NCBI GenBank assembly: GCA_914767715.1
Contig: OU612072.1
Span: 5,516,001 to 5,580,000 of the forward strand
DNA: 64,000 nt
Direction of reading: 5' to 3'
Source: Membranipora membranacea
Taxonomy: Eukaryota > Bryozoa > Gymnolaemata > Cheilostomatida > Membraniporidae
A program made the position numbers and the translations under genes. This document shows, one piece after another, positions 9,942-21,165 of the stretch (positions within the stretch are counted from its first letter, which is position 1; each line of letters begins with the position of its first letter). Under the pieces are notes generated by a model, which saw nothing but the letters and a program-made list of their open reading frames with translations, was not told where the DNA came from and made no database searches.

Positions 9942-12900
9942 CTTATCAAATAGGAAACATACTAAATTTACTAATGATTCAGATGTAAAGATTCACAGGT
10001 AAAAATCATACTGTGGTCTGAAGATAGACACAAAATCAATAGCAAGGAAACTAGACGTTAATTTGAAACATAATAGAATTAACAAACAGATAAAACCAGG
10101 CTTGACAGTCCGTTCTTTATCTAGTTATTTCTCTGTCAAGTTATGCAAATCAACCTTCACAATTTACAATAAGGGAATTTGATTCGAGCAATGAGTGAGT
10201 TTTTGTGATAGTAGAAGCTAGAATTTCATCACTCACTGTGGGTCTGGGGAGAGCTTGCTGCCGGATAGTGCTCTTTGCCGCTAATACTATCTGTACTGCA
10301 AATGGTAGTGAAGCAGTATGAACTAAGGCCAGAGCAGCTAGGCACAATTTATTGAGGTTGGAGACAGCATAGGGTAAGTGACTTCTCATATTTCACCTCT
10401 ACTTTGAATTTTACATTTTCAAATATGCATTCACAGTCAGTACCATCATGAACCACAACATTGGTGTACATTAAAACTTCCTAACTTTGAATAAGTAAAC
10501 TTACTTCCTGGTTTTCTGCATATTTCTTTTCTTCAAAAGTATGACCAGTAATATGACGAGGGTACCAACAACCAAGGGTACAATCACTATTCCAGCAATG
10601 ACTCCGGATGACAGATCACCTTTAGGCTCTATACTCTCTGGGTCTGGTGATAGTGTTATATCTTCCAGAGGAGCTGTGGGGACACAATCAAATCTTGGCA
10701 AAATCCATTGGATGCAACAGCTTGAAGATACTTATCTTCTTAAAGCTGTGTCTGGCCCTTAATAAAGTATGATGGCATGAACCATAGGCGTATTTAACTA
10801 TCTCGAACTCTCGAATGTTAGAGGCAAGGATGGTTAGAGTGTTGGGAAAAATGTTCCACCCTCGAATCAAGTAATGAGGAATTGTCTTCTTTTTCTGTTA
10901 TTATTATTAGTTGTCCTCTCTTTGTCACTGGACATAAAAGTAAAATTTTGATATGAAACCAGTAGACTTTTTGTTGTCTATTGACATTCCAAGGTCATCA
11001 TAATTAATACTTTGGGATGCAACGAAGTTACAGGAAAATACAGATAGAGCAAATCTTTTCTCCCTAAAAACTTCCTCATGCTACCCTAATGCTACCCAAA
11101 TCTCTGGAGTATTGCTCTGTATATATTGTTACCCAGAAAGTCCCTTGACTTTTATCCCTCCAATCCTCTCATCAATATGCATATTTAGCAACAAAGCAAA
11201 GCAAGCACACCTGTCTGTTTTTGTTTTTTTTTCATCATCATCATCATGATCATCATTTCATTATTGATGATGATGGTTGGTGGTTGATTGATTGCTTGTT
11301 GTTGATTCATTGATTTTATTGTTGTGTTGATTGATTGAGACTGTCAACAGAACCCCACAGAACCACCACTTGGTCATCATAGTCATAGCTATCAATCATG
11401 GTCACAACACAGCCTCAGAGTCAGACCCACTGCAGTCATCATGGGATTGGCACCTGCTGGATTTATTCTGGGGAATGATGTTGATTTTCCAATCTTTAAC
11501 CTGGAGGTCAACAAGTCACTTACTTACCATTGGAGTTTGTCTGGTTATGTTAATATTCTCTACTCTAACAATTTGTCAGAGACTCTAACAAATTTGTTAG
11601 AGTCTCTAACAGATGCTTGTCTCCTGAAAAAATTTTTCCGCTGCGTTGGCCTTTTTTTGTTAGAGAGTTGACCAGACAGATTAAATACGCCTATGGCATG
11701 AACATGAGCATGAGATGAATCAAACAATTTTTGGCTCTGTATATTACACTGTAAATTTAGCAGGATCGTGCATAGTCATTACTAAGAAGAAGGATATGGG
11801 GATATAAGGATTGAATGCCTCAGTACCAGACTGTTGTTAAGAATTATTACTGTGACAACAACAACAAAAAATGTATGGCCTGCCACGTAGAACCATGCAG
11901 TCCAACTTATAAAATAAGGGGATAGAAGGCTTTCTAAATATGACTAGATGTTGTTTCGTATGGCAAGTTTTCTGATTGAAATAATCGATTTTTTATTCCA
12001 AAGGAATCCTTAAGATTTAAACAGACTTGTGAGCATCACATGCAGATCCAAGGTCTGCTTACACACTACTTTGCTAGCTTTATAAACAGGGTTATACCTT
12101 GAATATCAGCGATAGGTTGATCCAACACTTGAACAATAACATCGGTTTGTCCCTGTAAAAATAGTCAAAGTCAAAGACAAAGATGATTCAATAACTTTCT
12201 AGTATCACACTATGGGAGGCACATAGACATTCATAAAGAAAAATGCACTGATGTACCCATATCAGATTCGACTATGATGCGAACGAATTGCACCAATGCT
12301 AGCTGGATATAATCGTTATCAAGAGAAATTTTATTATTTTCAAGTTGATTTGTGGTTAACATATTTGATTTTAATTGAATTGCAAAGTCACACATCACCA
12401 AAACAAGGAAGCAGAATAGGTCACCATAGACCAGTTAGAGACTTGTATGGATGCAAATGCACTGCGTCCACACTTGGTACAAACAAAAACTTATGGTAGG
12501 GAAGTAACCTTTCAGAAGCATACTATACGAAATATTTGTGTTTATTGACCCTGGATTGTTTCCTAAGCTGTGGAAAAGACACCCATATAATAAGAATGGG
12601 AGCCAGAAGTTGTTTCATAAAGCATATTTTTATTTTTACATCAATCGAATTGTACACTGTTAGCTACTTCCTTCTTCAAATTCTAAAAAATTAATTGACA
12701 CCAACTAAAATGCCCCCTAGAGGCATTGAAATTAACTTCATGGTGTATTTAATAGGCTAAAAGACAATTTGTGTGCCAATTTTATCAGGTGTGTCTTATT
12801 AGATGTCATTTATAGGCCCAAAAGGTCATCAGGGTTAACAATCAAAAGTTTCAACATGAGCATGAGTGTCATAACTTTGGGTGTATCAGCAAATCATCTC

Positions 12901-15900
12901 ATCATGTAAATAGCAGTCTGCTTTATCAATTGAATCCCATTTAATTGGTTGTATCTCACGCGATACTAATTCTATGCCCTCCAATACGAGGCAATGATCA
13001 CGAAGCGATGTGATTAGGGTGCCAGAACTTCAACACGCTTCCCAGTTTTTTTACTCACTTTAATTATCTGGTTCAGTGACTCGTCATTCTTTTTCTCCCA
13101 TGAAATGAAACCTACCTCTATTCGGACATCAACGCCGTAGTAAACATCGTATCCAGATCCTTTTTCAAGTAGAACATTGAGAACTCCATTGTATATTTTG
13201 CCATCACCTACTGGAAATCGGTAGCCTGTAGAATAAGAATTAATGATTGATTGCAAGATAGTTAAGATCATATGTAATATCAATATGAAAAGTTATGATT
13301 TGGTCAGCGATGTGAATATTTGTGAAAAAAATCAAGCTACCAAGGTCAACTAATAACCTCATTGCAAGATCGACTAATAGTATCATGTCTTATCATCTAA
13401 GATTAGACTAAGTTAACTTTTATACAGCCATGACAAAATGATTAAGCTTGTTTACGTACCAGCTTGAGGGGGTTCTGTAAGAATGGCAGCCAAGTAATAA
13501 TCTAGACTGCAATCTGCTGCTTCTGTGAAGTTGAGTAATGGGTCAAATGTGGTAGGCCCAGCCCGTTCTGGTATGATCTGATAGGAACAAGACTGAGATG
13601 CTCGTCTCTTTCTTCCTCTTTCCTCTGCAGCAGTTTTCTTTGTGACAATAACTTTGTAAGCCCTGGAATACGACAGGCATGAAGATAGAAGTCTCAATTT
13701 TGGTGAAAACATCACAAAATTAATTCAATGTTTTGATTTGCTCTTTTCTTTCAGCTTCGAACATTGCAAAATTTAGGAAAAAAATTGACAAGCGTCTACT
13801 GATATATTTCCTCGTATTTGGGCAGCAATATACCTTAGTTTCTGTTCATAAAATTGTTTCCCCCAACAAATTAGAGCCTTTGTAGCATTTTCAAAAGTAG
13901 GAAGCTATCGAGGATGTTTACTCACACAGCATCAGCGTTTTCAGGTGTTGTGATGTTAGGAAGTGGTACTGGGAATATTCCACCTACTTCAGGAATCACT
14001 TCTTCTACAAAAACTCCCACTACAACAACAAACAAATCATTTCAGGATTATTAATTGATTTCAACCAGTTATCCCTTCCTGCATTGTTCAACAACAGATA
14101 TCACACCTGTATGCTCACCTCATCAGGATGAAACTTCTAGTTTGTGATATATCTGACTCCTATTACAGGTCAAGTCTGCATAATGCTTTTACTCATAAAT
14201 TCTTCATTGCCTATTGTAATAAGGGATCAAGGATGGAGTTTCGCCGTTCTCATAGTTTCCTCTTTCATTTGGTTGATAAGTACTCACGATTTATATGGGT
14301 GATGGTAGATACTTCTTCACTGGCAGGACCTCTGTTATATGTCTGGTTGTTAGATGTGAAGGCTGTGACATCACATTTCACTTCAGTACCAGCTGAGAAG
14401 CCACAGATATCTACAGATATTGGTAATGTTCCTGCAGGTACTTCCTTCTCTATATCCAGATCAGTGCCATTATGCTTACATGTAATCTACAGCAATGCAA
14501 ATGTAATCAGAAAAAAAATGAGAACAGGTGGGGGAAGAAAATTGAATCAGCTTTTGTCACTTTCCAAACCAGCCATTGGTAAGTTTGAATGTCCTGATCC
14601 TGTTTCAGTTATTTTGGTATCATTTAATTTTCACAGCATCAGTTTCCCTGTTGTGAAATCAAGTTTGGACTATTCAGACTATCCTTCCACATGCAGCTCA
14701 AACAACATAATAACATAAGGTAATTAATTGATAAATTTATATATCCAACCAGAGACTTTTCGTCATGAACCTGCTGTTACAACATTGAAGAGCCTTTTAA
14801 AGTTGTATATGAACTTACCAATATTTCAAGTTCGGTTGTGATAGGACACAGCAAAATTTTATATTTAATTAGTTCAGGTAAACTCACTTCGTATTTTGTG
14901 ATTGGGCCATTTTTGTTGCTCCCAGCTTTGAACCATCCGGCATTCACACATGTCTTGTTGACTGTGAATAGAGAAATGCCACTAGGTGCTTCAGTTGGTG
15001 CTGAAATAATGGAAATGAGTACACAGGAGCACTTTATCAGTTATAATGATACAACAAACACTTTTCCTAAGGCCGTTGACTCTTCTAGAGCAATTATAAC
15101 TTAGTTATTGTTCATTTAGGTTGCCAACATATTCCATTTAAAAGGGCTATGGTTTAAGCAACAAAGATAGATTTTCATACATATTAACCAGAGGAAAAAC
15201 GGTGTTCATTACTGTATACTAAAACTCACCTGCGGAAATGGATTTCAGGTCAAGTGTTGACCACACACTTTTCATTTCCTGGTGATTTACTGCTCTTACA
15301 CTGACTCCGTAATTTGTATAGGCCTTTACATTCACATCAAGAGATAGGTTTGTAGAATTATAGGTAGTGCCATTGACTGAGGTTATATAAGTGAGGACCT
15401 GGTTTGTCCAGGGCTCACAGCCAGTTTTACCAGGTACCTGAATGAAATAAAAAAAAGGTTTCTTTGTAATATCGGGTGCTAAAGTTTGTAATAGGAGATA
15501 TAACTCCCCAAACCATTTTAATTCTTTGCCTGCAATACTTTCAGCTGCATCCATCAATAATTACCTGCCAGCTTATGGAAAGCTTGGTTGGTTTTTCTTT
15601 ATTCTGATGATCGATCGACTGAGCCACATTGAGACCTCCTGCGTTCTGTGGTTCTGTTGATAGAAATAAAATGAAGATGAAAGTGTTGTAAAGACCCTTT
15701 TTGAAGACTATCCATGCCCTGATTCTTAAAAGGCAGATTACAATTCGACTCCCCATATTTGGTATGATATTGAAGGTTTAAGGCTATTTAAGATCACTAT
15801 GGCGACCTTTTAAATAGCCTAAGGGCACAGCTGAAACTATTAGCTTTACTGGGGAGAAAACTCTTCTTTAACTCCTGTCAACTTCCAAAATTGTCCCCTC

Positions 15901-18900
15901 TTTATCACTTTATAACATGTAAATGTTATCTTAATTTTGATTGGTTTTACCCCTGCAGGTAAAGGCAGTTGTAGCTTTCTGGAAGGTCTCTGTTTTCATC
16001 ACCATGTCATAGGTCAATAATCTTATCTCATAGAAGTAAGTTGTAGAAGGAGTCAGATCAATGTGATGGAAATTTATAGATTCTTCACCGTCCATTATGG
16101 GGAAATTTTGCAAGACTTGCTTTCTTCCATCAGATTCTACTAAAGTCAGAACCAACCTAGAAAATATTTAAAATTCAATGTTCAATACATGATACATGGT
16201 ACAACAGATTTCAGTGTGGCATATTTTCAGACTAAAAATTGTTAATTTTTAGTTTAGTTTCAAGTAAGTTGTGAATAGAGCTCTCCAACCTTCTTCCTTG
16301 GAATCCTGTGAGCTAGTCACTGTTATATGGCTTACCATATATACACTGCTAGGCTGAGGGCTTATGCCTTATATGTTTTAATCGAGACCTGTTCTTAATA
16401 ATGAATTGTTCGTTGCAACATGGTATCATGTTCGGTACAACTATTTGGTTTGATTAAAATACCAAGGATCAGGAGATGCTACTGCATCATCACAATAATT
16501 GGTTAATGGTAATATAGGTTAGGCTACACTGGAGGTATATGTTTATTTACAAAAAAATGAGACTATTTAAACGATATAATTCACAAACCTTGTGCTCTCG
16601 AATACCGTTTTATTGTATCCATTTAGGTTTGCTTTAATGGTCATATTGAAAGGTGTTCTGTCTTCTACTGAATGCTGAATAGCAATGGTATTTATATCTA
16701 TAAAACCTTATATATTTACATAAGGAAATATGGAATGGATGAAAATAGTCCAAACATTTTTGCCCAGCTCTTGATGGACAGACAGACAGATCATAAAAGT
16801 TGCAACTTCAAATGCGTGATGTATTTTTAAGTGATCAGGCCTCTGCTATTAAGAAAAATTGTTGTCATATATATTCTTATATATTACATGCAAACAAATA
16901 TTCCATTCAAACTTGTTGACTAAATTACCTTCAGGATACACAGACATACAAGCACTAATATTGGTGACAACTATTACACTTACCATCCTGACTGAATCCT
17001 TCCACAGTTACTTCTCTTAAGGTCACTCCATAGCCTTCTGCTGATTTGAAGACAGCGACATGTCTGGTTGATATGCTTGCATTATAACTCTGTTCTCTGA
17101 ACTCCCCAGCAGGTGAAGGTACTGTATAAATCTGTGTCCAGTCAGATAGGGCTATACTGGGAGATCGTGGGTTTTCAGTCACACTAGTCAGTACCTGAGC
17201 TCCGTTCAACCGTTGAGCTGTAGAAATATGAATGAGATTGTAATGATTACTATCATTGATATGGAGTCACCCTTTTAGAGTTAATATAATTATACTAATA
17301 GCCTGGGTGAATCCAATTGGTAGTAAAGAAGCCATAAATTAATTGCAATAGTTGTGAATTCGGAATAAAGTAAAACTTGTCCGATTTTATTCTATGGTCT
17401 ATCGGTCATGTGAGCACAATATAGAAATAGACTAAGTTGATGTCTGTGTATCTATGTCTATCGATCACAATGTTGAATTTAGTAAATAAATTTTCTTCAC
17501 TCCAGCAAGTCTCTACTATTTAAGCCTAAGTAAGTTGTAGTTTTACAATCAGCATGACATAACAAATGAGCAGGAACTCACATGGGATAAGAAGAAGAAT
17601 TAATGTCAAGCCAAGAACTTCTCCTTGTTCAAACTAACAAAGATGTTTTTGTTAGTTGGCTATTGATCGTGAATCCGAATATATGACATGACAGCCTGCC
17701 CAGGCTAGGTCTGGTGTATGTCTCAATGTTTGGGATCTTCCATGATCAATTGTTCCATCCCCACGCGCCCTAAATTGTATATATCGAACCCACTTTGTAT
17801 ATTTATTCACTCACTGATAAAGGTGCCTTTACTGTCGGATCGAGAAAGATCACAACAGTTCACTGCTGGCAGAGTTCTTTATAATACTGAATGCAGTTTT
17901 TCGGCAGTTTGATGATTTTATTACTGAACTACACCCTGGGGCAAATGCCCCAGGCAACTGATAAATTGCAACGCCAAGTTGTAACTGAATCTTCAGAGCA
18001 AAAACCACTGTTCTTTATACCGACCTGTATAAATAGGTCGTAAAAATAGAAACAGGTGGGATGATACGTCATCATTTTGATGGCCAACCTCCGCATTTAG
18101 ATGGTAATTAAATGTGCAAAAAATGGAAGTAAATGCGGAAGAGTATAACAATTAATCAGATTAGGACCATGGCAACCATGACAGTGCAATATACAATGCC
18201 TAACTTCATGTAGAGTCATGCACCTAGGCGTGTCACATACAGTGTATGTGACACATGCACCCCCCTGGTTGCGATCGTCCTCGATCGCTTTAACTGGTTC
18301 AAAAAACATTACAGCTTATGTCACACAAGGATAATCATTGCAATATAAAATTTAAAACCTCAAAATCTCCTGAAATACAAACAAATAAAAAATGTCATGC
18401 ATAAAAGACGGTCATAACAAAATCATGACATTCCCTTCCAAGGCTGAAGAACCTTAACAACTGCTTCAGGTCCATTAACAAAAAAAATATATCCCACTTT
18501 CCTCTCAACTCTAGATCTAAGAACCTAAGCTTTGCTTAGATTACAGGACAGACGAAGGTATAAAATTCATGAAATATTATAATGCTGCTTTCCTGCACAA
18601 CTATCATTAAAAAATCGGCATCGCAGGAAATTCAAACGATAAATATATAAATTGCATGATCAAGGTTGTGTCGATGGTAATAATATCAAATAATTCATTA
18701 CATCCTAACTAATACAGTGACCATATTATTTTGTGCTGATCCTTGCACTAATACTGCTGCTATATTAAGATCAGTTGCCAGTTGGTTGTAGTCAGCTGCA
18801 TTCCATAATCTTTTACTCTTAGCGGATCTTAGGTTACGGCTGCCTAATGTTTTTATTGAAGTTTTTCTATTTTTTTGAGTTAAAGTGTTCACACCACCAG

Positions 18901-20908
18901 AGTAGTTTGTCTGCTGTTGTAGACTGAGACTGAATAGAACTGGTTGAATAAAATCAGGAAATTGCAGAGGTACCTTGTCAGTTGGTGAATCATGAGCAGA
19001 AGATCAAATGTCATCACTAGTATATCAGCTTCCATATGTTTTGTCTCTACATCATCTAAAAAGTCCGTGTCCATTTCTCCTTATAGTAATGTAGACGATG
19101 TAGACACATATGGTTCCATTATACTGCTTGCATTAGATCATCTACTCCAAAGACATTTTCCTCCAAGTCCAAAATCTCCATCCTCTTTCTTGTATATTCA
19201 ACGCTATCAGTCTCATCATCTGAAGGTGTGAAGTTCTCTCCTCACTCGGTTGGGCACCAATTGTCGGATCGAGAAAGATCACAACAGTTCACTGCTGGCA
19301 GAGTTCTTTATAATACTGAATGCAGTTTTTCGGCAGTTTGATGATTTTATTACTGAACTACACCCTGGGGCAAATGCCCCAGGCAACTGATAAATTGCAA
19401 CGCCAAGTTGTAACTGAATCTTCAGAGCAAAAACCACTGTTCTTTATACCGACCTGTATAAATAGGTCGTAAAAATAGAAACAGGTGGGATGATACGTCA
19501 TCATTTTGATGGCCAACCTCCGCATTTAGATGGTAATTAAATGTGCAAAAAATGGAAGTAAATGCGGAAGAGTATAACAATTAATCAGATTAGGACCATG
19601 GCAACCATGACAGTGCAATATACAATGCCTAACTTCATGTAGAGTCATGCACCTAGGCGTGTCACATACAGTGTATGTGACATTACCACGATTACATATG
19701 GTTATCCTATAGATGTAATACACCTTCTCCAAATCAACTCTCCACCAGCTTTTTGCCGACAACTCAGTGTGGGAAAATAGTCCATCATCTGCTATCAGAT
19801 CGCTACAGCTTTCTGGAAGTGGAACTCCATCCACAGCTACACCAGACGGTTGCACACCAGTCACACCAGCAGCACTTGATGGCCTACTGTAATAAGATGA
19901 CTGATCGGCTGGTTTTCCTACAGCTACATTCAATCCAGCGTCTGTACAACCTGTATGATTATTAAATCATAATCTAGAGCCATAACATGAGGTACATCAA
20001 ATGTGATGTTGAGTTGTGATGAAAGGGTTACATCGCTAGTATAAGCCGATAACCTATGTTGGTAGATTGTAGCTCAAGAGCGAGGGTGTGAGAAGTAAGG
20101 CTTAGAGTGTTTGCTGTGAATAGTTACAATTAGGTGGTAGAATTTCATAACAAATCTTTGAAAACGGTTTCATTGGAGCTTCTCAATAGAATAACGAAAG
20201 TAAATATGCCTTTGGTGCTGTGATGGAATAAATAACAAAAGGGAATGTTATGTAAAGTCAGCGGTGCGTCGCAGTAATTATTGCATACAAGATTGATGAG
20301 GCATAATTCACTGCGTTTCCATGTTAACTTTGAGGTCGATCTGAGGCTATTTCCAGAGCTGTTCGAGCCATCGAAACACCTGCAGGCTTGCACTAAGCCC
20401 GAAGGTTCAGCTTGCACTAAGCGGCTCGCACCATAGTGAGCTGGCGTGGCTGAGCGGTTAGCAAAGACTATCACGCAAGATGCCCTGGTCCCGTGGCGGC
20501 GGATTCTTTTCTCGTTTTCTTCTCAACTCTATCCATGGGAATGGATGCATTTTACGAGGGCACGCAAAGAGGTGACAACTCAGCTCGATCCAGACCGACC
20601 TCAAACCCACAGGGAAACGTGGTGTTTATGAGACTTCCTGGCTCCTCATCAGTCTAACAAGACAATTCAAAGTGTGGCTTTGACCGCCAACACGACTATC
20701 CCAAAATCACTGATAACGGAGGATACCAAACGTACCGACCGTTACAAGATCCTTCAAAAGTGTTTCGTGGTCTCAAATAATGACGATACAAACCCCTATA
20801 TTCAGGTGAAGTTTAAATCATATAATTATCTTCCATAATTACGCACTAAGAGACATGACAGTTCTTACCCAATAGAGCAACGAAGATGACGACGTACACA
20901 AGATACAT
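9637..20908 (-). CDS. Receptor gene A: FTP-FN3-TM-ITIM protein, lectin exon split by an LTR element
   Basis: Exons in transcript order: 20869-20908; 19683-19950 continued by 17815-17828; 16984-17217; 16589-16697; 15951-16156; 15565-15653; 15230-15437; 14888-15000; 14288-14486; 13926-14019; 13460-13662; 13059-13225; 12098-12152; 10505-10673; 10237-10295; 9637-9941. All junctions keep phase; without the insertion it would be about 843 aa. Exon 1 is a signal peptide (MYLVYVVIFVALLG). Exons 2-3 form the FTP fucolectin domain (NVAVGKPADQSS, SHT, WWRVDL, CNRG, RLNGA). Exons 4-9 are FN3-like. Exons 11-12 are receptor-phosphatase-like with RGRKRR. Exon 14 holds the TM helix and exons 15-16 the tyrosine-rich tail, including ITIM-like SQYEVL and STYANV. 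The LTR element at 17833-19682 sits after CNRG; reading into it hits a stop at about 19526, so this allele probably makes no full receptor. Confidence 0.78.
10237..10295 (-). other. Gene A exon 15, short cytoplasmic exon
   Basis: A 59-nt exon between a pyrimidine-rich acceptor (CATTTGCAG) and donor ACA|GTGAGT. It reads TDSISGKEHYPAASSPQTH and enters in phase 2 and leaves in phase 1, exactly as needed to join the TM exon to the tail exon. The same holds at 27517-27575 and 46430-46488, which is the main reason for calling it. Confidence 0.72.
10505..10673 (-). other. Gene A exon 14: transmembrane helix
   Basis: An acidic juxtamembrane segment is followed by about 23 hydrophobic residues (GVIAGIVIVPLVVG...) and a basic stop-transfer KKRNMQKTR. 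This gives a type I membrane topology with the lectin outside. Donor is GAA|GTAAGT. Confidence 0.88.
10783..11695. mobile_element. Non-autonomous hAT-like DNA transposon in gene A intron 13
   Basis: A 913-bp insertion between perfect 8-bp target duplications GCATGAAC (10775-10782 and 11696-11703). Terminal inverted repeats start CATAGGCGTATTTAA on both ends. Genes B and C have the empty site (about 27980 and 47000). The interior has CAT/GATT-rich simple repeats and no transposase. An 8-bp duplication is typical of hAT, but the family assignment rests on that only. Confidence 0.85.
17833..18253 (-). repeat. LTR (3' in element orientation)
   Basis: 421 bp, TG...CA, preceded in element orientation by a G-rich polypurine-like tract. 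Confidence 0.92.
19262..19682 (-). repeat. LTR (5' in element orientation)
   Basis: 421 bp and apparently identical to its partner. Its first bases form an inverted repeat (TGTCACATACAC and GTATGTGACA). Translation from the gene A lectin frame runs into this LTR and stops at about 19526. Confidence 0.92.
20445..20475 (+). other. tRNA-like box A sequence in intron 1 of gene A
   Basis: GTGGCTGAGCGGTTAGCAAAGAC resembles the D-arm/box A of tRNA-Leu/Ser. No clear box B or acceptor stem follows. A sister copy is at about 56049-56073. Probably a decayed tRNA-derived repeat and not a tRNA gene. Confidence 0.3.
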
Positions 20909-21074
20909 CTCGAGTACAATTCAGCCGCGTTGTTGGCTGCTGATATTTCCTTTACGGGCAGGTTACTGTATTTCTTATTTTATCAAAATATCCTGAAAAA
21001 TCTGCTGCGCTACAACAGCTGGATTCTTCTACTGAACAGCATTCACTGAAATAAAGGATGATATCATTTCATGT

Positions 21075-21165
21075 CGTTCATCTAGAATTTAACTTCCTCG
21101 CTGCCACTATTGTAAAGCCTCAATTAAGTCATGAGGTCACAAATATTTCATCACTACACATAAAG
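21075..21165 (-). promoter_or_regulatory. Conserved upstream block of gene A
   Basis: About 170-260 bp upstream of the start codon. GTTCATCTAGAATTTAACTT and AATATTTCATCACTAC recur upstream of genes B (36116-36205) and C (56557-56638) with few changes. Shared position fits a promoter or enhancer, but duplication alone could explain the similarity. Confidence 0.35.

Larger units (their letters stand above)
17833..19682 (-). mobile_element. Non-autonomous LTR retrotransposon inside gene A lectin exon
   Basis: Two direct repeats of 421 bp (17833-18253 and 19262-19682) read as identical by eye, start TG and end CA, and flank 1008 bp of interior. The target duplication is TTAC (17829-17832 and 19683-19686). 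On the minus strand a primer-site-like TTGGTGCCCAACC lies just inside the right LTR, a purine tract (AGGGGGG) lies just before the left LTR, and the LTR has AATAAA and TATA-like sequences, so the element faces the same way as the gene. The interior has only short unrecognised frames (for example 18698-18892 and 18889-19074) and no gag-pol. Identical LTRs indicate a very recent insertion. Confidence 0.92.

Noticed and set aside
10150-10389. 79-codon minus ORF conserved in all three genes
   Set aside because: Only 59 nt of it, in another frame, form exon 15 with proper splice sites. The long frame reads through intron and is explained by duplication.
10541-10762. Plus-strand ORF across the TM exon (also 27759-27986, 46729-46983)
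   Set aside because: Antisense of exon 14; the hydrophobic helix and basic stop-transfer are on the minus strand.
14128-14718. Plus-strand 196-codon ORF (and 30399-30854, 51709-52047)
   Set aside because: Antisense shadow of receptor exon 9, whose minus-strand frame has splice sites and FN3-like residues.
20445-20475. tRNA-Leu/Ser gene
   Set aside because: Only a box A-like stretch; no anticodon arm, box B or acceptor stem could be folded.
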